From Methanomassiliicoccales archaeon (GTDB lineage: Archaea > Thermoplasmatota > Thermoplasmata > RBG-16-68-12 > SOIM01): DNA of 64,000 bases. The position numbers were made by a program, and so were the translations under genes. The stretch is taken from assembly GCA_004377185.1 (NCBI GenBank), contig SOIM01000020.1, positions 118,034 through 182,033 of the forward strand, given 5' to 3'. The notes beneath the pieces are model-generated. The model made no database searches, was not told the origin of the DNA, and was given only the letters and a program-made list of their open reading frames with translations. This document shows, one piece after another, positions 36,472 to 45,556 of this stretch (within the stretch, counting starts at the first letter, position 1; each line of letters opens with the position of its first letter).

Positions 36472-37164
36472 ATGATTACGATCGTGGGCGTTGGACACGT
36501 TTTCGATATCGGCGACCAGGTTAGGAATGTGATACTGCAGAGGAACCCCTCGGTCGTGGGCGTCGAGCTCGACAGGGCGAGGTTTGAGGCCCTGATGACC
36601 AGACAGGTCAGAGGAAAAGCCCCTCCGCTCTACAGGGCGATGGCCTTCTTTCAGAGATGGATAGCCAAGAAGTACGGGCAGGACGTGGGGCAGGAGATGG
36701 TCGCTGCGATCGAGTCCGCAAAGGAAGTGGGAGCCAGGATCGCTTTCATAGACCTTGATTCGCTACTCATCTTTCAGAGGTTCTGGGGGATGATGAGCTT
36801 CAAGGAGAGACTGAAACTCATGATTGCGCTGATGACAAGCGTCTTCGTCCCCAAGAAAAGGGTGGACCAGGAGATCAGGAAGTTCGAGGAGAACGAACAG
36901 ATGTACATCGAGCAGTTTGGGAAGGAGTTCCCGGCTGCCAAGAGAATCCTCATCGATGAGAGGAACGTCTACATGGCTAACGCGATAAGAAAGCTGAGCG
37001 AGGAGTTTGACAGTCTCGTTGCAGTGGTGGGGGACGGACATGTCGATGGTCTGAGCCAACTTCTGGAGGACAAAGATCTGGAAGTCATTAGGCTGAAGGA
37101 TTTGCGTTCCATGGATGTCGACGGCTCCTCCATTTCGTTCAGCTATGATGTACGGAGTGAGTGA
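36472..37164 (+). CDS. TraB/PrgY-family protein
   Basis: A 230-residue member of the TraB family (erythromycin-esterase-like/ChaN/GumN superfamily fold). MITIVGVGHVFDIGDQVRNVI with GH near residue 7, VVGVELDRARFEAL near 29, and the C-terminal AVVGDGHVDGLSQLLE near 195 carry the conserved GxxH and E residues. PrgY, a bacterial relative, inhibits peptide pheromone; the archaeal role is unknown. Unlike many archaeal relatives it lacks the long C-terminal membrane helices and ends soon after the core. The start is fixed by the TATA box. Confidence 0.85.
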   Translation: MITIVGVGHVFDIGDQVRNVILQRNPSVVGVELDRARFEALMTRQVRGKAPPLYRAMAFFQRWIAKKYGQDVGQEMVAAIESAKEVGARIAFIDLDSLLIFQRFWGMMSFKERLKLMIALMTSVFVPKKRVDQEIRKFEENEQMYIEQFGKEFPAAKRILIDERNVYMANAIRKLSEEFDSLVAVVGDGHVDGLSQLLEDKDLEVIRLKDLRSMDVDGSSISFSYDVRSE

Positions 37165-37208
37165 GTTTCTCTGAAACCTCAATAGGAATATCTTCACACT
37201 CTTTTTTT
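37165..37208 (+). terminator. Probable terminator after the TraB gene
   Basis: A small inverted repeat (GTTTC-TCT-GAAAC) just after the stop is followed by a run of seven T at 37202-37208, matching the oligo-T signals used by archaeal RNA polymerase. Confidence 0.5.
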
Positions 37209-37407
37209 GTGGTTGCGAATCGTCAGCAGAACTGTTTCGCTGTTTATGACCCAATAGGCAAAAAAGGTTGACAATAGGTCATCGATTGTCTCACCACCAG
37301 AAGGAAAGCGGCGTGGAACACAGCCATGGTGTGGTGCGCGACAGTCGCTTCAACAGGTCAGCTTCTGGATTCCTGGAAGGCAGGAGGTGTTCTTGAAGCG
37401 GAGAGCG

Positions 37408-38187
37408 CTAGGCTATTGCAAATGAATAAACCTCTGAAACTGCCGTGTTTTCGGTTTCGTCCATTGCCGCAACTCGGTAGAGATGAACGGTTCCCCTTTC
37501 GCTAATTCCCCCTGGCCGAGTAGACATAATCTCGGCAGTGTAATTGTCGCCACTTACCAAGTCCATGAAACCGCTTCCACCTCCACTCCCGTGACGGGTG
37601 AAACTCATGCAGACTAATTCGACGTCTGTTATGTTAGACGCGCTCACGATTCTTGCCGTCACGATGACTGTGTCCAAGGAGGTAGGTTCTTGTGGGGATT
37701 GAGTGACATGTTCGATCATCAGGCCAGAAGCACCATCTCTGATAACCTCTCCCACCTGGAAGGTGTAGTTTTCGGAGAGCACCGGACCCTCACTATCGGT
37801 GGCAGCAGAAACTACGAACCACACCTCCGCACCATCAGGGAAGGAACTCCGTATCTGGAGCTGATAACGGTTGTCCCCCATAGGCCTCATAGTACCGCCT
37901 CCGCCTCCACCATCACTCAAGTAGGTTCCAAAGCAAAGGCGTACAGAAAGTGAGGAGAGAAAGGATCCTCCTTCGACATGTGCGGTCACAGTAACCTTTT
38001 CGCCAGGACTTGGATTCTCAGGCGAAAAAGAAACGGACAGTATTCGGGGAGGGGATGCAGTTATTATCAGATATGCCGCAAAGGCGAGCACGATAAGGAC
38101 AACTAAGACAATGCTTCCGATAACAAGCCAAAGTCTTCTCGACCTTTTTTTCTCAAAATGCGCATCTTGAGCTGAGATTTCGTTCAA
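37408..38187 (-). CDS. Membrane-anchored protein with two Ig-like beta-sandwich repeats
   Basis: About 259 residues. A basic segment (KKRSRRLW) is followed by one helix (LVIGSIVLVVLIVLAFAAYLIITA), then two tandem domains of roughly 100 residues, each starting near SPxEP/SPGEKVTVTA and holding a Gly-rich loop (GGGGGG; SGGGSG). They resemble archaeal surface Ig/fibronectin-like domains, so the protein is probably outward facing. TTG 38187 is selected because a full GGAGGTGA lies four bases ahead; an in-frame ATG lies at 38208 and a TTG at 38220. Confidence 0.65.
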   Translation of the reverse strand: MNEISAQDAHFEKKRSRRLWLVIGSIVLVVLIVLAFAAYLIITASPPRILSVSFSPENPSPGEKVTVTAHVEGGSFLSSLSVRLCFGTYLSDGGGGGGTMRPMGDNRYQLQIRSSFPDGAEVWFVVSAATDSEGPVLSENYTFQVGEVIRDGASGLMIEHVTQSPQEPTSLDTVIVTARIVSASNITDVELVCMSFTRHGSGGGSGFMDLVSGDNYTAEIMSTRPGGISERGTVHLYRVAAMDETENTAVSEVYSFAIA

Positions 38188-38220
38188 CCACTCACCTCCA
38201 GCAATCATAGGACTGTCCAA

Positions 38221-38549
38221 GAAGTTCGGCTATTTCGGATTTTCTTCTCAGACTAAGTTCAACTGGCATAGCATCTCTCCACTGTTCGATGGAATCACGG
38301 GAACTCTCTTAAACATGCCGATGCCTCTGAGAGAACGCTTGGTGGGGAATCGGGGTCTATCCTCTCACTGTTAGGGTAGGGCTTCAATGCCACTGGAGGA
38401 GAATGTCCTGTTGAAAACTTCAACTGCTCGGCGCTTAGAAGGTTGTCGATGTTCTGCATACCGTTTTGGCGTAAGCGTTGTACAAAAGGACTTAGTCTTG
38501 GCCAAATAAACTATTTAGCGTTCATTCACTATTACAGGTGGGTGCGAAT
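38221..38549. other. Intergenic stretch without a recognised gene
   Basis: About 330 bases between divergent genes. An AT-rich AAATAAACTATTTAG near 38503-38517 could be the thyX promoter, and AGGTG lies about nine bases ahead of the thyX TTG. Nothing else is evident. Confidence 0.4.
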
Positions 38550-39152
38550 TTGAAGGTAGAGCTTACGAATTATACTGACAGTCCTGTGGAATCGGCGGGA
38601 AGAGCGGCGGGTATCTGCTACGACAAAGAGGAGAAGGAGGACTACGCTTCCTTCATCAAAGGCATTGTCGGGAGGGGGCATGAGAGCGTCATTGAGCATG
38701 TTGTGTTCACTTTCAGGGTCGAGGATGTCAGCAGGGCGTTGACACATCAGTTGGTCCGCCACAGGTTGGCATCGTATTCCCAAAGAAGCCAGAGGTATGT
38801 CGATGAGGGTGAGTTTGGATACGTGGTTCCACCCAGCATTCAGGAATCTCAGGAAGCCGAAGCCAAGTTCAAGGAGGCGATGGACTACGCCCTGGACCGA
38901 TACGATGAACTGAAAGCGATGAATGTCCCCAAGGAGGATGCCCGCTTTGTGCTTCCCAACGCTTGCCATACACGAATCGTGGTGACAATGAACGCTCGGT
39001 CCCTACGTAACTTCCTGAAGGTCAGAATGGAAAAACACGCTCAATGGGAGATTCGACAGTTGGCCCAGAGGATGTACGACCTGGTATATGCGGTGGCACC
39101 TCCGCTGTTCGAAGACCTGCGGACGTTGAGAGATAGCGGTAGCGAATCCTAG
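38550..39152 (+). CDS. thyX: Flavin-dependent thymidylate synthase
   Basis: Makes dTMP from dUMP using methylene-tetrahydrofolate-type carbon, FAD and NAD(P)H. About 200 residues; the ThyX signature RHR-x2-S-x4-S-x-R appears as RHRLASYSQRSQR near residues 70-82. EHVVFTFRVEDVSRALTHQLVRHR precedes it, and the C-terminal NARSLRNFLKVRMEKHAQWEIRQLA is the FAD/dUMP-binding helix. TTG 38550 is favoured by AGGTG spacing; GTG 38538 is in frame. It precedes the primase gene, so DNA precursor and replication genes sit together. Confidence 0.93.
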   Translation: MKVELTNYTDSPVESAGRAAGICYDKEEKEDYASFIKGIVGRGHESVIEHVVFTFRVEDVSRALTHQLVRHRLASYSQRSQRYVDEGEFGYVVPPSIQESQEAEAKFKEAMDYALDRYDELKAMNVPKEDARFVLPNACHTRIVVTMNARSLRNFLKVRMEKHAQWEIRQLAQRMYDLVYAVAPPLFEDLRTLRDSGSES

Positions 39153-39174
39153 ACTTTTGTTCCGACAGACGAAG

Positions 39175-39183
39175 TCTTAATAC
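39175..39183 (+). promoter_or_regulatory. TATA box of priS
   Basis: TCTTAATAC lies about 27 bases before ATG 39206 in the gap after thyX, giving a leaderless primase message. Confidence 0.5.
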
Positions 39184-39205
39184 TCATCAACCCGATTTCC
39201 GTCTG

Positions 39206-40414
39206 ATGAAGGTTGGTGAGGCTCCTAGAAAGACCGTTGATTTCATCAAGAAAAGGTTCAGGGATTACTACAAGAGCTGTGAGCTGTATCTCCCAGACCG
39301 TTTTGGCCGAAGGGAGTTCGGATTCATGTTCTTGGACAGCGATTTTGTGCAGAGACACCTGAATTTCGCCACCAAGAATGAAATCAGGCAGTTCCTGGTG
39401 GACAGGGTTCCCGCTCACGTGTACCATTCCGCCGCATATTACGAGAAACCTGGAGCTCCCACCATGGCACAGAAGATCTGGCTGGGTTCTGACCTGATAT
39501 TCGACCTTGATGCGGATCACATCGTCCACGCAAAGAAGATGAGCTACGAGCAGATGCTGGCGGAGGTCAAGATTGAGGTGGAAAGGCTCATGGACGATTT
39601 CCTTGTGAAGGCCTTTGGTTTCGAGGAGAAGGACTTGATTGTCGCATTCTCAGGAGGACGGGGATATCATGTTCATATCCGCGACCCGAGGATATGGACT
39701 CTCTTAAGCCACGAAAGAAGAGAAATAGTGGACTATATCCTTGGAACTGGCATAGATGAGGACGCGGTTTTTCCCAAGAAGCCCTACGACACCACACCTT
39801 ACGGAACCAAATACCGATTTGAGAAGCTCTCGCTGGAAGAGGAGGGTTGGAGGGGAAAGATAGCTCGTGGTATGATCGAGGAGGTCAAACGGCTCAAGAA
39901 GATGGAAAGGAGGGAAGCGATATCCAGGCTGAAAAGCTTCGAAGGGGTCGGTGATTCCATCGCGAAAGAGATCTATTCCATTCTGTTCAAAGGGGAAGAA
40001 GGAAAGACGGGATACGACAGTCTACTGGAGGGCAATTTCGACATATTTCCAAAAGACCGTTATCTCAACCGCTTCAAGAAGGGGTTTCTGGAGGTGGCTA
40101 GGGAATCCATGAGCGGAAAGACGGACGAACCAGTCACTTCGGACATCAAGAGATTGATACGATTGCCATCCTCCTTGCACGGCAAGACAGGATTCAGTGT
40201 GGTTCTGTTGACCAGGTCACAATTGGACGATTTCGATCCTTTGGTGGATGCAGTTACGTCGACATGGTCCGACGATCTCGTCGTATTGAGAGGAAAGGCA
40301 AAGGCAGAGATTCGGCTGAAGGGGGAAACTTTTAATCTGAAAAAAGACATAGTACGCCTTCCCGAATATGTGGCAATATTCTTCATGTGCCGAGGCATGG
40401 CAACTTTAGCCTAG
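39206..40414 (+). CDS. priS: DNA primase small (catalytic) subunit PriS
   Basis: Archaeal/eukaryotic primase catalytic subunit, which makes RNA or DNA primers with PriL. In 402 residues the metal-binding DLDAD is at 100-104, the nucleotide-binding SGGRGYHVH at 149-157, and RLPSSLHGKTGF near 320 is the conserved late motif. DYYKSCELYLPDRFGRREFGF near the N-terminus is typical. Length is usual for the family. The priL gene is not in the window. The TPR/HhH membrane protein follows ten bases later, probably on the same transcript. Confidence 0.96.
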   Translation: MKVGEAPRKTVDFIKKRFRDYYKSCELYLPDRFGRREFGFMFLDSDFVQRHLNFATKNEIRQFLVDRVPAHVYHSAAYYEKPGAPTMAQKIWLGSDLIFDLDADHIVHAKKMSYEQMLAEVKIEVERLMDDFLVKAFGFEEKDLIVAFSGGRGYHVHIRDPRIWTLLSHERREIVDYILGTGIDEDAVFPKKPYDTTPYGTKYRFEKLSLEEEGWRGKIARGMIEEVKRLKKMERREAISRLKSFEGVGDSIAKEIYSILFKGEEGKTGYDSLLEGNFDIFPKDRYLNRFKKGFLEVARESMSGKTDEPVTSDIKRLIRLPSSLHGKTGFSVVLLTRSQLDDFDPLVDAVTSTWSDDLVVLRGKAKAEIRLKGETFNLKKDIVRLPEYVAIFFMCRGMATLA

Positions 40415-40424
40415 GAGAGATGGG

Positions 40425-42416
40425 ATGAGAAGGTTCCGAGACAGGCTGGAAGGCGGCTACCGAGTAATCCGCATTCGAAGAATGAAGCGGATAATGTTCC
40501 TTCTCTTCGGGATTTTCATTATCGTTGTTGGTGCCTTGATGATGGTCTTGGGCGGGGCAAGTCTTTCGCCGTTCTTCCTACCGCTTGATGTATTCGTTGT
40601 TGTCACCCTCTACCTCCTCATCGTTCTGAGCATCTTGAACTTCTTCTTCAGAGATCTCGAAGTCAGGTACAATGTGAGGGATAGCCAGAAGTATCTCATG
40701 GCCAAGAATTCCCAGCGTACCGCCCTGGTGATAATAATCATCTGCGTCTTCGTGGGCGTCATCGTTGCCGCTCCCTTCACGGAGGTGAGCGCCAACAAGA
40801 TTCTCTCAAAGACTGGGTCTGAGACACTTGACCAAGTGGTTACTCGCAATGTCACCCTGTCCTTCGAGAACCAGGACAGACTCGCACTTTTCAAATCCGA
40901 TTGGGTAGAGCTGGAGTTGGAATCAGGTGCGGTGGACTTTCAACTGTGCGAGGAAGATGATTACAAGGTCGACATCGTGTGCAACAATCCAATAGTCCAG
41001 GATTCCCTGGGCCTCGGAGGACCCAGGAGACTTGACATCCCACAATTAGGATACAAGCAGTATGTGTTGGTGGTCACAAATACGGGTGCGAGCTCTTCTT
41101 CCTTTCTTTATCACATAGAAACGAACGTCTCTCCTGCCTTTGTGGGCCTGCAACCACTAATCGTCTGCCTGATATTCATCGCAATCAACTCCGTTTGGAT
41201 TGGTTATCTCCAGCCAGTCAGGAAGAGGTACGCAACATCGTCAATATACAGTGAAGACTATCTCGTTGAGGCTCCAGCGGAGGCCGAGACCGCAAGAGCG
41301 AAGGCCCCGGTCGCCACCATTCCCCAGGAAGAAGTCAGACCTACGCCAAGAAGAGTTCCAGCATCTCCTCCGACTGCAGCAGAACCGATTCCACCACCGC
41401 CGCCTTTGCCCGGAAGGGCTCATCCAATGCCCAAGGGGGCCTTCTTGAGGGAGCTAGTAATACTTCTGAATGCTGAGGCGGACATTAAGCAAACTGAGGA
41501 CTTCCTCCGAGCTCTGATTGAACTAGAGCCCATGAACAAGGATGCTCTGTTTCACTTGGGGAACATGTATCATGAAGATGGCAAACATGATCTTGCACTC
41601 AACCAATATGACCGTATCACGAAGATTGACAGAAGAAATGAGGAAGCCTGGGTCAGGAGAGGGGATGTTCTTCTTTCCCTCAACAAGGATTTCGATGCCA
41701 TTCAGAGTTTCCGAGAGGCCCTCAGCCTCAATCCCGAGAACCCGGATGCCACCGAGTGGATTCGAAGGATAAGGCGCGAGAACCAGGGATTCATGGCGAA
41801 AGCCATAGACCGCTCTGCGAAGCACGATTTCAAAGGAGCCATTGAACTGTACGATTTGATTCTGTCTCGGGACCCAGATAACGTACAGGCCCTTCTTGGT
41901 AAGGGTACGATGTACAGAAGACTGGAAAGATGGCCCGCCTCCCTGGAAAGTCTGAACAGGGTTTTGGAACAGGAGCCTGACAACTTGGCCGCCCTCCACA
42001 ACAAGGCCCAGGTCTTCGAGAGTGCGATGAGATGGGATGAAGCCCTGAGTTGCTATGACAGAATCATAGAGATATCTCCTGGCAATTATCTTGACTGGGT
42101 GAGAAAAGGAGATGTTCTTTTTGAACTGGACGATTCCGATGGGGCATTGGAAAGCTACAAGAAGGCCGACGAGCTCAGACCCGAGTCCGAGAGGGTGAAG
42201 AGGAGAATCAAACTGCTGGTAGCTCCCGCAATGGATGAGGTCGTCAAAGAGTTCACGGAACTTCCGGGGATTGGGAAGTCAAAGGCAATCGTTCTGTTTG
42301 AGGCGGGCTTCCAATCAATTGAAGATCTGAAGGGAGCGAGTGTGAGGAAGATCTCCAAGACCAAGGGCATAAGCAAGAAAATGGCCAAGAAGATCAAGGA
42401 GCACTTGGAAGGTTAG
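40425..42416 (+). CDS. Membrane protein with TPR repeats and C-terminal helix-hairpin-helix
   Basis: A 663-residue chain. Residues 20-75 give two helices, another is near 105-125 and one near 245-265. A proline-rich linker (near 300-335, with PPPPPLP) leads to at least five TPR units from about 345 to 600, such as KDALFHLGNMYHEDGKHDLALNQYDRI and NVQALLGKGTMYRRLERWPASL. The last 60 residues are a tandem HhH (ELPGIGKSKAIVLFEAGF, then GISKKMAKKIKEHL), usually a DNA-binding fold. GGAGAG precedes the ATG. Coupling to priS suggests a role with DNA near the membrane; unproven. Confidence 0.8.
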   Translation: MRRFRDRLEGGYRVIRIRRMKRIMFLLFGIFIIVVGALMMVLGGASLSPFFLPLDVFVVVTLYLLIVLSILNFFFRDLEVRYNVRDSQKYLMAKNSQRTALVIIIICVFVGVIVAAPFTEVSANKILSKTGSETLDQVVTRNVTLSFENQDRLALFKSDWVELELESGAVDFQLCEEDDYKVDIVCNNPIVQDSLGLGGPRRLDIPQLGYKQYVLVVTNTGASSSSFLYHIETNVSPAFVGLQPLIVCLIFIAINSVWIGYLQPVRKRYATSSIYSEDYLVEAPAEAETARAKAPVATIPQEEVRPTPRRVPASPPTAAEPIPPPPPLPGRAHPMPKGAFLRELVILLNAEADIKQTEDFLRALIELEPMNKDALFHLGNMYHEDGKHDLALNQYDRITKIDRRNEEAWVRRGDVLLSLNKDFDAIQSFREALSLNPENPDATEWIRRIRRENQGFMAKAIDRSAKHDFKGAIELYDLILSRDPDNVQALLGKGTMYRRLERWPASLESLNRVLEQEPDNLAALHNKAQVFESAMRWDEALSCYDRIIEISPGNYLDWVRKGDVLFELDDSDGALESYKKADELRPESERVKRRIKLLVAPAMDEVVKEFTELPGIGKSKAIVLFEAGFQSIEDLKGASVRKISKTKGISKKMAKKIKEHLEG

Positions 42417-42460
42417 CAACGCACCAAGGTTTTTAACTCAAACCTTAGCGAAATCAAGAA

Positions 42461-42470
42461 CTTATAAATA
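42461..42470 (+). promoter_or_regulatory. TATA box of the integrase
   Basis: CTTATAAATA is centred about 28 bases before ATG 42494, consistent with leaderless transcription of the recombinase. Confidence 0.6.
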
Positions 42471-42493
42471 GCAAGAATCGGATATTCGACGGA

Positions 42494-43780
42494 ATGAATT
42501 CGACAGCAGACGAGACCCTTAAGAGATTTCTGAATGAACTGATTGGGAATCAGTCAAGCACGAGCACGCAGAAGCACTATCGTTATCTGCTGACGGACCT
42601 CTCCAAACATTACTCTGAGAAATCGTTTGAGGAAATTACCCAAGAGGAGCTTGTGGCGTTCTTTGCAGGCATGGATGGCAAGAAGGCGAAAAGCACAGTG
42701 AATCAGCAGAGAGCACAGATAAAGAGGTTCTACAAGTGGCTTGAAGGAGACGATGAGGAATACCCTCGGAAAGTCAAGTGGATCAAGGTCAAGCCCCCGG
42801 AAAGCAAGATCCAGCGTGGAGACCTGATTACCAAGGATGAGATGAAAAAGTTCCTCAATGTGGCACGCGACTACATGGAAAAGGCTCTCTTGATCATGCT
42901 CTATGAATCGGGAGCCAGAATTAGTGAGTTCTGCTCTATTACATTAGGGAATGTGAAAATCAACTCCGACGAGGTTCTGGTCACGATCAGACATGGCAAA
43001 ACGGGTCCAAGATCACTTACGCTGGTCAGAAGCCTCAGTCCTTTGAAGACATATCTCAATTTCATGCATCCTTGTCCCCGGGACCCGAATAGCCACCTCT
43101 TTTTCAGGAACAACCGTCCGTTAACTCCGTGGAGTGTAAAGAAGATTTTGGACGAGCTAACCCAATTGGCGAACATTCAGAGAAGAATCACTCCCCACAT
43201 CTTCCGGCACACCCGGGCGACCGAACTGGCGAAGAAAGGATGGAACGAAGCGAAGCTGAGATACTATCTCGGATGGACCGAAAGGAGCCACATGCCCACA
43301 CTCTATACCCACCTGGCCTTCGGAGACACCCGCAACGAGATCAGGGAGATGGAGGGTCTTCCTGTTGAAGATGACGGGCTTATGAGTAGTGAGATATTGA
43401 CTGTGGAAACTCCTTTTGAAATACGAGTGAGTGAAGAGGAATCCTCTGTCTGGCATGAGAAGTACGATCGGCTCTCTAGAGAAGTGGAACAAGTCAAACA
43501 GGCCAGTGCACGGAATGAAGCACGATTGGACACTCTTCTCGATCACCTTGCACACCAAGTGCCATCAATTTCGACCGACCCCAAGGTTGTTCGAGAACAG
43601 ATGGGACATGCTTCATGGATTGGTGACGAGATGGAAGGTGTGGACGAAGAGGACAAGAGGTTCTTAAGAGACAAGCTGGAGAAGTTCGAGAAAGAGAGGC
43701 GTGAACATCTGGACGAGACTAGGAAACGCTACTGGGAAGAGAGGTCAAGGAGAAGCACGGACGAGGAAGAGGGAGCTTAG
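42494..43780 (+). CDS. Tyrosine recombinase/integrase (XerC/D-like)
   Basis: A 428-residue site-specific recombinase. The SAM-like N-terminal domain (residues 5-100) includes STSTQKHYRYLLTDLSKHY. The catalytic domain has Arg in ESGARISEFCSIT (about 143), Lys in RHGKTGPRS, the HIFRHTRATELAKKG box (H-x2-R), GWTERSHMPTLY and the nucleophile Tyr in LYTHLA. After about 310 it carries an acidic/basic coiled-coil extension to 428 rather than the usual stop. It marks the left boundary of the accessory region; attachment sites were not found by eye. Confidence 0.92.
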   Translation: MNSTADETLKRFLNELIGNQSSTSTQKHYRYLLTDLSKHYSEKSFEEITQEELVAFFAGMDGKKAKSTVNQQRAQIKRFYKWLEGDDEEYPRKVKWIKVKPPESKIQRGDLITKDEMKKFLNVARDYMEKALLIMLYESGARISEFCSITLGNVKINSDEVLVTIRHGKTGPRSLTLVRSLSPLKTYLNFMHPCPRDPNSHLFFRNNRPLTPWSVKKILDELTQLANIQRRITPHIFRHTRATELAKKGWNEAKLRYYLGWTERSHMPTLYTHLAFGDTRNEIREMEGLPVEDDGLMSSEILTVETPFEIRVSEEESSVWHEKYDRLSREVEQVKQASARNEARLDTLLDHLAHQVPSISTDPKVVREQMGHASWIGDEMEGVDEEDKRFLRDKLEKFEKERREHLDETRKRYWEERSRRSTDEEEGA

Positions 43781-43794
43781 AGATGAAGCCAGTG

Positions 43795-44061
43795 TTATTC
43801 GTCGGGATTAACTAGGGATCCAAGATGTTTGTCCTCCTCGACCAACTTCTGAACCTTCTTGGGCAGTGTGAGCAAGGCGATTCGTTTCGACATAACGCTT
43901 GGACTAACTCCTATTCTTTTGGCGAATTCCATAAGAGTTGGGTCGTGATCTGAAGGAATGCTGACCAGGTCAGCATCGACCCCAAGATACTCCGCATACG
44001 CATTCGCTTCCTCAATCGGCGTCAGCGAATCCCGAGCCAGATTCTCCGTTAAGTTCAACAT
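43795..44061 (-). pseudogene. ParB-like fragment (C-terminal part of ParB nuclease fold plus HTH)
   Basis: An 88-residue reading with LTENLARDSLTPIEEANAYAEYL followed by FAKRIGVSPSVMSKRIALLTLPKKVQKLVEE, the core of ParB/Spo0J partition proteins (ENLxRxxLxPIEEA box and HTH). The frame stays open upstream for about 26 codons without a good start until a stop near 44138, and the N-terminal GxRR-type domain is missing. It ends right after the HTH. This looks like a truncated ParB of a lost plasmid, but a functional mini-ParB is possible. Confidence 0.55.
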
Positions 44062-44329
44062 CGATATCGGGCTGCATGATATTCCTTCATACCTAAACTC
44101 GGCCCTCCAAATGCAAACGTCATATCGAATCGGATGGCTGACGGGATGGGAGGACTACGTTCTGATGCTTATGTAAGACAAAGATAGTAAATACCCACAA
44201 GTAGACAGACAAAGCATTCCATTGCGATTGTAAAAGAAAGGTCTGGGCCCTCTGCGAGACGTTGAAGGAGAGGATTCGGGATAAGAACTGGAGTTGGGAC
44301 TTTGAAATGGGTTTCCTTCTCTTCACCTA
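44062..44329. other. Intergenic stretch, no clear gene
   Basis: About 270 bases between the ParB fragment and the protease gene. The first part extends the ParB frame without a start codon. A possible minus-strand reading of 68 codons at 44120-44326 lacks any motif. Confidence 0.35.
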
Positions 44330-45232
44330 CTATTGCTGTGGTGGCACCGGTGATGGGGGTCTAGCGACCGTTAGGCCGAAGTTTAGGGTGAGGTCTCTTG
44401 TCTCATACAACTTCTGGCTCAACCTACTGTTGAGATGTATCTGGCAACGGGAATAATACTCCCAAAGCACTTCCCATAGAGGATCGTCCTTTGGAATAAG
44501 CGTCACCTTCAATCCTAATTCCTTGGCTTCAGCATATCCTATTCGCTTCCCGTGGGAAAGCCATTTTCTGTTATCGGAGAGCTGAGCCGCGATCTTTTTC
44601 GCTTTCTCAGGGTTATCCTTGAGCATGTGTTTTGAAAGCCACTCTGCAGCAAATTGCTTTGAGAACGCGATGGCCTTGTTGGCAATGTCCAAGAGGGGCG
44701 GGTCAACTTTCTGGAGAATTGCGATAATGCAACGGGGATCTATTCCCTGTTGCATGGCATCATTGAGGAGGCCAATGCTGTCTATAATTGACTGAGCAGG
44801 GACATAACTGAATTGGCCATTGGGGGCAACGACCCTAATCTGTGGATCGATCGGACCTATCTCAGAGATATAACCCATCATTATCTCGTCGCTAGCGATG
44901 GCAATCATGGTCGCAGCGCTCTTCGCATTGTTCGGGACAATCACCCTGAATTGATCGCAGTATTCTCTGCACATAATAGCGATTTTCTCAGCGACATTGG
45001 GCTCGCCACCAGGGCTATCAATGATGAGATCCAGTTTCTTGACCTTACCACATGAAGCAAGAAGGTCATTCAAAAATACAGGGTCGTTGTGATCGATCAT
45101 GTTCGGAGAAGCGTTTGGGTTGGCCGCGTAACTTATCACTCGGCTATTGGTGATCTTCTCCATCTTTGCCAGCAGTTCTCTCCTCTTTGTGTCACTCTCT
45201 TGCAGTATGCTTGCCATGGGTGCTTTTGCCAA
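44330..45232 (-). CDS. SDH-family Clp-fold serine protease (crotonase/ClpP-like)
   Basis: A 300-residue member of the SDH_sah family (Clp-fold proteases first named serine dehydrogenases). LDLIIDSPGGEPNVAEKIAIM near 68 is the ClpP-type strand and oxyanion loop; VPNNAKSAATMIAIASDEIMMG near 100 carries the Ser/Lys active-site motif; SEIGPIDPQ near 122 is the family mark. No signal peptide or membrane helix is seen. TTG 45232 has a strong GGAGGG about seven bases ahead. It probably shares a transcript with the small gene upstream. Confidence 0.88.
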   Translation of the reverse strand: MAKAPMASILQESDTKRRELLAKMEKITNSRVISYAANPNASPNMIDHNDPVFLNDLLASCGKVKKLDLIIDSPGGEPNVAEKIAIMCREYCDQFRVIVPNNAKSAATMIAIASDEIMMGYISEIGPIDPQIRVVAPNGQFSYVPAQSIIDSIGLLNDAMQQGIDPRCIIAILQKVDPPLLDIANKAIAFSKQFAAEWLSKHMLKDNPEKAKKIAAQLSDNRKWLSHGKRIGYAEAKELGLKVTLIPKDDPLWEVLWEYYSRCQIHLNSRLSQKLYETRDLTLNFGLTVARPPSPVPPQQ

Positions 45233-45267
45233 TTCCGTCCCTCCTCAACGTTATCGGTTGAGAAATC

Positions 45268-45474
45268 TCAGGAAATTTCGTAGTGCATGAAGATAGGATC
45301 CTGCGGGTCTCCTGTCAATTTGTAGCTGCCAAAGCCCATCCTTTCCACAATCTCTATGACTTTGGAAACCTCGGTCCAGTCCTTTTCATGGTTCCTTTTC
45401 ACGTCTTCGATAAAACCTATGGCTGATTCTATCTCGATGTTCCACGGTCCATAATCAGGTTCCACGGTATCCAC
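45268..45474 (-). CDS. Small acidic protein upstream of the Clp-fold protease
   Basis: A 68-residue protein of unknown function, acidic overall, with an amphipathic helix SAIGFIEDVKRNHEKDWTEVSKVIEIVERMG. GTG start; an AGGT lies a few bases ahead. It is 35 bases upstream of the protease on the same strand, with a TATA box about 35 bases before its start, so it is probably the first gene of a two-gene unit, perhaps an adaptor or inhibitor of the protease (speculative). Confidence 0.5.
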   Translation of the reverse strand: MDTVEPDYGPWNIEIESAIGFIEDVKRNHEKDWTEVSKVIEIVERMGFGSYKLTGDPQDPIFMHYEIS

Positions 45475-45505
45475 TCTACCTAGGGAAGGAATGGTGTTTC
45501 ATTGA

Positions 45506-45513
45506 CTATAAAT
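45506..45513 (-). promoter_or_regulatory. TATA box of the protease unit
   Basis: The minus strand reads ATTTATAG, centred about 35 bases before GTG 45474, giving a leader of about eight bases. Confidence 0.5.
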
Positions 45514-45556
45514 GTTTCGACTTTGGAATCCGGGGGTTGATTTCAACTCCAAGGCC

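Noticed and set aside
42420..42500. Attachment site next to the integrase
   Set aside because: No tRNA gene or matching direct repeat at the other end could be found by eye.
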